Shown in pieces: positions 59,521 through 64,000 of a stretch of 64,000 bases of DNA (the first letter of the stretch is position 1; each line of letters begins with the position of its first letter). The translations under genes were made by a program, and so were the position numbers. The stretch is from an uncultured Faecalibacterium sp. (GTDB lineage Bacteria; Bacillota; Clostridia; Oscillospirales; Ruminococcaceae), in assembly GCA_934539245.1 (NCBI GenBank), contig CAKTCK010000007.1, positions 9,250 through 73,249 on the forward strand, read 5' to 3'. The notes under the pieces are model-generated. The model had not been told where the DNA came from, did no database searches, and saw nothing but the letters and a program-made list of their open reading frames with translations.

Positions 59521-60039
59521 TTACAGCGCGGGCATCTGGGCTTCGATCCAGTCTGCCAGTGCCGGAATATCGTTCAGGTCAAAATCTGCGCCGGGGATAT
59601 CCCCCACTACCGCCAGCGGCTGGAAGGAGACGGGCGCATCCGAGATGGCGCTGCGCACCACCTCGATCTTCGGCCAGCCGCTGGATTTGAACCCTTCCAG
59701 CAGCACAAGGTCGTAGCCGTGACGCTCGAACAGGGCAAGCAGGTCCTGCTCGGTCAGGCGGAATTCCTCGGTCAGCAGGTAGCGCGTGCCGGAGTAGACC
59801 GCCACGCCCCCGGCACCGGCTTCCCGCAGACGGTAGCTGTCGGTACCGGGTACATCCGGGGTAAAATCGTGGCCGTCGTGCTTGATGACGCCCACCTTCA
59901 GTCCACGGCTGCGCAGCACGGGCAGCAGCTTTTCCAGTAGAGTGGTCTTACCGCTGTTGTGCACCCCGCTGACCGCCAGCACCGCCGGGCGCTTGAGCGC
60001 CTGTGTTTCGGCAAGCGCCTGTTTTTGTTCACTGTACAA
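59521..60039 (-). CDS. mobB: Molybdopterin-guanine dinucleotide biosynthesis protein MobB
   Basis: A 172-residue GTP-binding P-loop protein. Walker A GVHNSGKTT lies near residues 24-32, then GLKVGVIKHDGHDF, then YDLVLLEGFKSSGWPKIEVVR, all MobB motifs. It assists in dinucleotide cofactor synthesis with MobA, but no mobA gene is here. Its start overlaps the end of moeA by 11 bases. Confidence 0.93.
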   Translation of the reverse strand: MYSEQKQALAETQALKRPAVLAVSGVHNSGKTTLLEKLLPVLRSRGLKVGVIKHDGHDFTPDVPGTDSYRLREAGAGGVAVYSGTRYLLTEEFRLTEQDLLALFERHGYDLVLLEGFKSSGWPKIEVVRSAISDAPVSFQPLAVVGDIPGADFDLNDIPALADWIEAQMPAL

Positions 60040-61267
60040 AGCAAAGCACCTCCACTTCCATACCGGGTTCTACCGGCCCGCTGCCGGCAGGGATCTCCAC
60101 CAGACAGTTGCAGCCCATCATGGCGGACAGCGCACCGGAGGAGTGCGCCTCGGTGCTGCCCGCGCCGGGCAGGGTCACCTTGCCGCCGCAGACAGTCGCC
60201 CGCAGATAGCGGTTGCCCTTGCTGGCTTTGGAAAAACCGTTTGTCAGAGTGCAGACGGTGCGGGCGGGGATGCAGCTCTCCTCCCGCCGTCCGGCGGCGC
60301 GCAGCAACGCGGGAATGGCGTACTGCTCCAGCGTAGCAGCGGCGGCAAAGGGGTTGCCGGACAGGCAGAACACCAGCTTGCCGCCCAGCGTTGCGGCCAG
60401 CATGGGGCTGCCGGGCTTCTGGGCTACGCCCTCTACCACCAGCTGTGCACCCAGCTTTTCCAGCACAAGGGGCAGATAATCCTTCTGCCCTACGGAGACG
60501 CCGCCGCTGGTGATGACGGCATCGCAGCGGGTCAGCAGCTCCTGCATTTTACCGGTGATGACCTCCGGGTCATCGGAGCACTGCTGCCGCTCCACGGAAA
60601 AGCCCAGCTGACGCAGCCGGGCTGCATTTTGGATGCCGTTGGCATCGTAAATTTTACCGGGTGCCCACGGTGCGCCGGGTTCCAGCAGCTCGCTGCCGGT
60701 GGAAAGGATGCCCACGGTCAGCGGGCGGCAGACGGCTACTTCGGCGTAGCCCTGACCGGCCAGCACGCCCAGATGGGCGGGGGAGAGCGCCGTCCCGGCG
60801 GGCGCAATGACCGCACCGGCGGCTACATCTTCCCCCCGGAACACTACGTTTTGCAGCGGTTTTACAGCAGCATAGAGCTGTACGGTCTCTTCGCCGCTGT
60901 CGGTCAGTTCCTGCATCAGGACGCAGTCCGCGCCCTCCGGCAGGGGGGCACCGGTCATGATGCGGGCAGCGCAGCCTGCGGGCAGCGCAGCAGCCGGGGC
61001 ATCGCCCGCGTAAAGCTTCATCACCACCGGCAGGGTGACCGGGGTCTCCCGACTTGCTCCGGCGGTATCCGCGCTGTGCAGGGCGTAGCCGTCCAGCGGG
61101 CTGCGGTCAAAGGGGGGCTGGTCCATCCGGGCGCAGAGGTCACCGGCGGCAATGCGCCCGCAGGCGGCTTCCAGCGGGATGGTCTCCGGGGACGGAGAAG
61201 GCAGAAGCGCTGCCGCGTCCAGCACGCTGCGCAGCGCCTGAACGGGGGAGCAGAAAGGCTGATTCAT
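60029..61267 (-). CDS. moeA: Molybdopterin molybdenumtransferase MoeA
   Basis: A 412-residue enzyme inserting molybdenum (or tungsten) into adenylylated molybdopterin. Family motifs: DQPPFDRSPLDGYALHSADT, ARIMTGAPLPEGADCVLMQE, VGILSTGSELLEPG, VITSGGVSVGQKDYLP and FCLSGNPFAAAATLEQY. Start 61267 has GGAGG 8 bases upstream; the ATG at 61282 overlaps that site. It heads moeA-mobB-molybdopterin-binding protein and has an unusually structured leader. Confidence 0.95.
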   Translation of the reverse strand: MNQPFCSPVQALRSVLDAAALLPSPSPETIPLEAACGRIAAGDLCARMDQPPFDRSPLDGYALHSADTAGASRETPVTLPVVMKLYAGDAPAAALPAGCAARIMTGAPLPEGADCVLMQELTDSGEETVQLYAAVKPLQNVVFRGEDVAAGAVIAPAGTALSPAHLGVLAGQGYAEVAVCRPLTVGILSTGSELLEPGAPWAPGKIYDANGIQNAARLRQLGFSVERQQCSDDPEVITGKMQELLTRCDAVITSGGVSVGQKDYLPLVLEKLGAQLVVEGVAQKPGSPMLAATLGGKLVFCLSGNPFAAAATLEQYAIPALLRAAGRREESCIPARTVCTLTNGFSKASKGNRYLRATVCGGKVTLPGAGSTEAHSSGALSAMMGCNCLVEIPAGSGPVEPGMEVEVLCFVQ

Positions 61268-61285
61268 TATAACTTCCTCCATAGA

Positions 61286-61333
61286 CCCGCCGCTCTCCCC
61301 TTCTGCTATGGCTCAGACGGGGACACCGGCGGG
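61286..61333 (-). promoter_or_regulatory. Structured hairpin just ahead of the moeA ribosome site
   Basis: CCCGCCG and CGGCGGG form the outer stem, a 4-by-4 internal loop follows, then CCCC/GGGG and a small CTG/CAG stem. The symmetric loop inside a strong stem, 19 bases from the start codon, is the kind of fold seen in ligand-binding RNAs. It does not match the Moco RNA consensus as I know it. Confidence 0.45.
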
Positions 61334-61360
61334 GGTATTCTTTTTTCAAAAAGGCAGGTG

Positions 61361-61406
61361 AAAAAGAAGCGGAGACGTCTTGACCGGAAAATCAAAACGC
61401 CTCCGC
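61361..61406 (-). terminator. Intrinsic terminator or attenuator ahead of moeA
   Basis: On the minus strand a 15-pair stem (GCGGAGGCGTTTTGA with TCAAGACGTCTCCGC, two wobbles, loop of 8) is followed by TTCTTTTT. It ends transcripts coming from the AOR operon, or attenuates moeA. I see no promoter between it and moeA, so some read-through seems needed. The rest of 61407-61706 holds only further GC hairpins (for example around 61567-61592) and no convincing gene. Confidence 0.75.
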
Positions 61407-61706
61407 AGAATATCCCCACAAAACCGGCTGCGGCAGTTTGCAGTCTGCTGCGCCGGTGGCAGCCTTTGGCTATGCGCCGCCCTTGCAGTGGCAGCACACA
61501 GCCAAAAAGCACCTGTGAAGATGGGAGGAGTTCTTTTTTTCAAATTGCAGCGTTTCTTCTGCGGGAAGGCGGTGGGGTTTCCCCCGCCACCCTTGAATGC
61601 CCGCCCTTGCGGGTGCAGCATTGCGGCGCGGTGTCCTGCTCTTTGTGGGAGTTTAGACACCTTTGCTCAAAGAAGCTCTTATACCCTGATTCAATTGTAG
61701 GTTGGT

Positions 61707-62624
61707 TTAATCGCAGAACTCGTCCACGTCGCTGATGGCCTTGGCGTAGCGGCGGGTGAGATGCTTGGTGGAAAAGAGGAACCGCTCGTTCTGGTTGTTG
61801 GTCAGCTCCTCGATATCGGCGTACTCCGGGTTCTCCTGCATGGCCTTCCATGTCTGCTCGATGACCTCCGGCGCAAGGCCGTAGGGGGAGCGCTGGAAGT
61901 ACTTGAGCGGGGTGGCGCTGGGGTAGATGCGGGCGTTGAACCGCACCATCTCGGCGAACATCACACACAGATCCTTGTCCTCGATGAGCTGCGCGATCAT
62001 GGCGTAGTTATCGCTCATGTTGGCGTTGGAGTAGTAGTAGGTGTCCTTTGCACCCACGCGGGTGACGATATCGGTGCACTGGGGGTCTGCGGGCATCTGC
62101 GCCAGCAGCTCGTCGGCGTTTTCCACTTCCTCCAGCAGCAAAGCGTGGGGGGTAAGCAGCGCAGCCGCAGAGCGGGCGCGGATGTAACCGGCCAGCTCCT
62201 GTGCAGGGGTAAGCTCCGGCAGTTCCGGCGCGGTCTTGGTGGGCTGATCCGCAAAGGGATCGTTTTCCGCTTCCGGCTCACTTGCCAGAAAATCCAGCAG
62301 CTCCGGCTTTGCGGCATCGGGCTGCGCAGCCTCGGCGGCTTCGGGTGCGGCTTCGGCGGCCTGCTTTGCGGCAAGTTCGGCGGTCTCCCGCTCCACTGCG
62401 GCGATCACGTCCTCGCCGGTCTTGGCGGCGCTGCCGTCAAAGGTACTGCCGGTCTCCTTCAGGCGGCGGGCAGTCTCGCTTGCGGCGTCGATGTCGAACA
62501 CCTCTGCCTTGGGCTTTTTCTTGGCGGCCAGCTCTGCCTTTTGCAGTTCCAGAACGGCCTGTTCCGGGTCTACGCTGCCATCCACCGTGGTGGTGTAGCC
62601 GGGTTTACGTCTGCCAAACAACAT
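61707..62624 (-). CDS. YdhW-like protein of the AOR-type oxidoreductase operon
   Basis: A 305-residue protein. The C-terminal 130 residues (YYYSNANMSDNYAMIAQLIE, MVRFNARIYPSATPLKYFQ, YADIEELTNNQNERFLFSTK) resemble YdhW, the small partner encoded beside the AOR-family enzyme YdhV in E. coli. The first 170 residues are an added Ala/Glu-rich, probably disordered segment, beginning MLFGRRKPGYTTTVDG. It lies 26 bases after the oxidoreductase gene, so it is co-transcribed. The YdhW match is from memory of the family; its function is unknown in any organism. Confidence 0.7.
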   Translation of the reverse strand: MLFGRRKPGYTTTVDGSVDPEQAVLELQKAELAAKKKPKAEVFDIDAASETARRLKETGSTFDGSAAKTGEDVIAAVERETAELAAKQAAEAAPEAAEAAQPDAAKPELLDFLASEPEAENDPFADQPTKTAPELPELTPAQELAGYIRARSAAALLTPHALLLEEVENADELLAQMPADPQCTDIVTRVGAKDTYYYSNANMSDNYAMIAQLIEDKDLCVMFAEMVRFNARIYPSATPLKYFQRSPYGLAPEVIEQTWKAMQENPEYADIEELTNNQNERFLFSTKHLTRRYAKAISDVDEFCD

Positions 62625-62650
62625 GACGGTCTTTCCTCTTTCTATGGGAT

Positions 62651-64000
62651 TTATTCAGCTGCTGCGGTGTTCTGGGCGTAGATGCCGCGCTTTTCCAGAT
62701 CATCGGCCATGTCAGCCAGATCATACTTCTCCAGCGTCTCGCGGGTGGGCACACCGGTGGTGCGGTCCCAGCCAAAGATGTCGTAGAACAGATCCTTTGC
62801 CTTCTCCATGTCGGCACGGTCCAGCTTGGTGGTGCCTTCCTCGAATGCCTTGAAGTCGGGGTCCTTATCGAACACCCAATCGCAGATGGCATCGTGCTCC
62901 TGACGCAGGTTTGCGCTGCCGCAGTTCTGCTGGAAGCTGATGGCGGTCATGACGCGCAGCATCTGGGTGATGCGGGCACCGTCCTCCTGCAGACCGGCCT
63001 GCGTATAGGTCTCGCCGGTAACAGCAGTCATAAAGTCTGCCTGCAGATCCAAATCGCCGTGGTAGTCGCGCTCCTTGGAGGGAGACTGGGTCATGGGCCA
63101 CATCCAGTTGCACAGGGTAGCGGAATCGTGGAAGTTCTTATCGTTGACGCAGTAGGCGGCCAGCTTTGCCTTGTTCTCGTTGATGGGAGTGTAGGCCTTG
63201 GCCTTATCGTAGCAGCCCTCGCCGAAGAAGTCCTCCATGACCTTCTTGGTCACCTCATACGGAGCACCGGAACCGGTCTCGCAGACGATCTCGTGGATCA
63301 TGCAGTCACGGTTGTAAACGAGGTTGTACAGCATACCCACCTGCCATGCCTCAGCAGGGCCGTGGTGGTTGGGGAAGCCGTTGTAGATCAGGTTGGAGTT
63401 GGTAGCGCCGTCGGTGCGGTCCAGCCAGCTCTTGGGCAGGCCGAACTTTTCCATCATAGCCAGCGTGCCCTTGGCGATGACAGACAGGTCGCCCTCGCCG
63501 TAAGCCATGCGGCGGATCAGCTCGACCTCCCAGCGGGGATCGCCGGCCTTCTCCCACTCCCAAGGCAGAGAGTCGTACTCGGCCTCACTGATGTACTTGG
63601 TAGCCTCCTCACGCGGCATACGCAGGATCCACTGCAGGTCGCGGTTCAGGTTGCCGTAGTTGTCCCACAGACCCATATCGTCCACAGCATGAGACCATGC
63701 CAGATTTATGACCATGGTGCCGTCGCCCTCATACTTGAAGTCGTGCACGCCGTCCGGGTAGACGCGGGTGCCGTACAGCACGGGCATACAGGTGTTGGAG
63801 TTGTGGGTGGGCAGATCGTAATCTGCCAGCGGATCTACATCATACTCGGTGTAGCAGCGGATGGGGCAGGAGGAGCAGCCGCCGTTCTTCACGGTGTACT
63901 CGGCAGCGGGAGCGCCGAAGTCAAAGTAGCCCTTGAAGCAGCGCAGAGCCACCTTGTTGATATCGTTGTAGGGCTGCTCGCCGGTATCCACGGGGCCGCC
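62651..64000 (-). CDS. Aldehyde ferredoxin oxidoreductase-family enzyme (YdhV-like), partial
   Basis: The C-terminal 449 residues of a molybdenum- or tungsten-pterin enzyme; the frame is open to the window edge and the start lies beyond 64000. Visible features: an Fe-S Cys set GCSSCPIRCYTEYDVD, the domain 2-3 region VINLAWSHAVDDMGLWDNYG, and CVNDKNFHDSATLCNWMW toward the C-terminus, as in the AOR family. Pairing with a YdhW-like gene favours the YdhV branch, whose reaction is not settled. It is the likely client of the cofactor genes downstream on the same strand. Confidence 0.88.
   Translation of the reverse strand, partial: GGPVDTGEQPYNDINKVALRCFKGYFDFGAPAAEYTVKNGGCSSCPIRCYTEYDVDPLADYDLPTHNSNTCMPVLYGTRVYPDGVHDFKYEGDGTMVINLAWSHAVDDMGLWDNYGNLNRDLQWILRMPREEATKYISEAEYDSLPWEWEKAGDPRWEVELIRRMAYGEGDLSVIAKGTLAMMEKFGLPKSWLDRTDGATNSNLIYNGFPNHHGPAEAWQVGMLYNLVYNRDCMIHEIVCETGSGAPYEVTKKVMEDFFGEGCYDKAKAYTPINENKAKLAAYCVNDKNFHDSATLCNWMWPMTQSPSKERDYHGDLDLQADFMTAVTGETYTQAGLQEDGARITQMLRVMTAISFQQNCGSANLRQEHDAICDWVFDKDPDFKAFEEGTTKLDRADMEKAKDLFYDIFGWDRTTGVPTRETLEKYDLADMADDLEKRGIYAQNTAAAE

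Noticed and set aside
61286..61406. A classical Moco riboswitch before moeA
   Set aside because: The expected conserved sequence blocks of that RNA were not recognisable; only generic hairpins are seen, so it is reported as unclassified.
61346..61660. A 104-residue minus-strand open frame upstream of moeA
   Set aside because: It runs through the intrinsic terminator and several hairpins, is very rich in Pro/Arg/Cys and has no convincing ribosome site, so it is more likely structured non-coding sequence.
1..64000. CRISPR arrays, tRNA or rRNA genes, insertion sequences with transposase, phage genes
   Set aside because: No regularly spaced direct repeats, cloverleaf sequences, rRNA stretches or transposase/integrase-like proteins were found on reading both strands.

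Overview
The window reads as chromosomal DNA of a GC-rich, anaerobic gut Firmicute of the Oscillospiraceae. I favour Faecalibacterium or a close relative (Gemmiger, Subdoligranulum). This rests on GC-rich coding sequence with strong AAGGAGG-type ribosome binding sites, Ser/Ala-rich lipoprotein linkers, Feo iron uptake with a tiny Cys-rich partner, a T-box leader, glycogen branching enzyme, PTS fructose uptake, and no respiratory chain genes. The species is inferred; no rRNA or other marker gene is present. I saw no tRNA, CRISPR array, phage or transposase gene.

Layout. 1-3.6 kb: dTDP-rhamnose genes rmlA, rmlD and rmlB around a small membrane protein; rmlC is not here. 3.6-5.1 kb: a P-loop kinase and a DUF3793 protein. 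5.1-12.7 kb: a repeat-filled gap, then feoA-feoA-feoB-Cys-rich peptide, a DtxR-like regulator and a two-gene ABC exporter, with TTAG/CTAA dyads in the promoter regions. 12.8-18.8 kb (minus): a complete oligopeptide ABC importer behind a probable attenuator. 19.2-23.4 kb (minus): a multi-cluster ferredoxin, a trigger-factor-like chaperone and a large membrane protein. 23.6-28.3 kb: glgB divergent from a GH13 enzyme, then niaR and a TetR-type regulator. 28.4-33 kb (minus): a polar amino acid ABC importer, a nitroreductase and a split ThrE exporter. 33.2-38.7 kb: a methionine block (T-box, metQ, metN, metI, metY, metA). 38.7-42.2 kb: flavin reductase-like protein, glycosyltransferase, Crp/Fnr regulator and a lone solute-binding protein. 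42.6-53.1 kb: C69 dipeptidase, fruR-fruK-fruA, a DUF1846 protein, an NSS transporter and adenine deaminase. 53.2-64 kb (minus): molybdate uptake (modABC), molybdenum cofactor genes (MOSC-MogA fusion, moaA, moaC, a molybdopterin-binding protein, mobB, moeA), then a YdhW-like protein and an aldehyde ferredoxin oxidoreductase-family enzyme cut by the window edge.

How the parts work together. The methionine block joins uptake (MetNIQ) to homocysteine synthesis (MetA makes the activated homoserine, MetY adds sulfide), and a methionine T-box sits ahead of it. The last 11 kb joins molybdate import, cofactor synthesis and a probable client enzyme on one strand.

The most surprising object is the methionine-binding lipoprotein at 33629-34543. 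Its sequence is a circular permutation of normal MetQ: the half that is usually C-terminal follows the signal peptide, and the usual N-terminal half comes last. Other notable items are three probable attenuator leaders with no recognised ligand (opp, thrE, moeA), two families of dispersed intergenic palindromic repeats, and the long operator-like dyad over the feo promoter.
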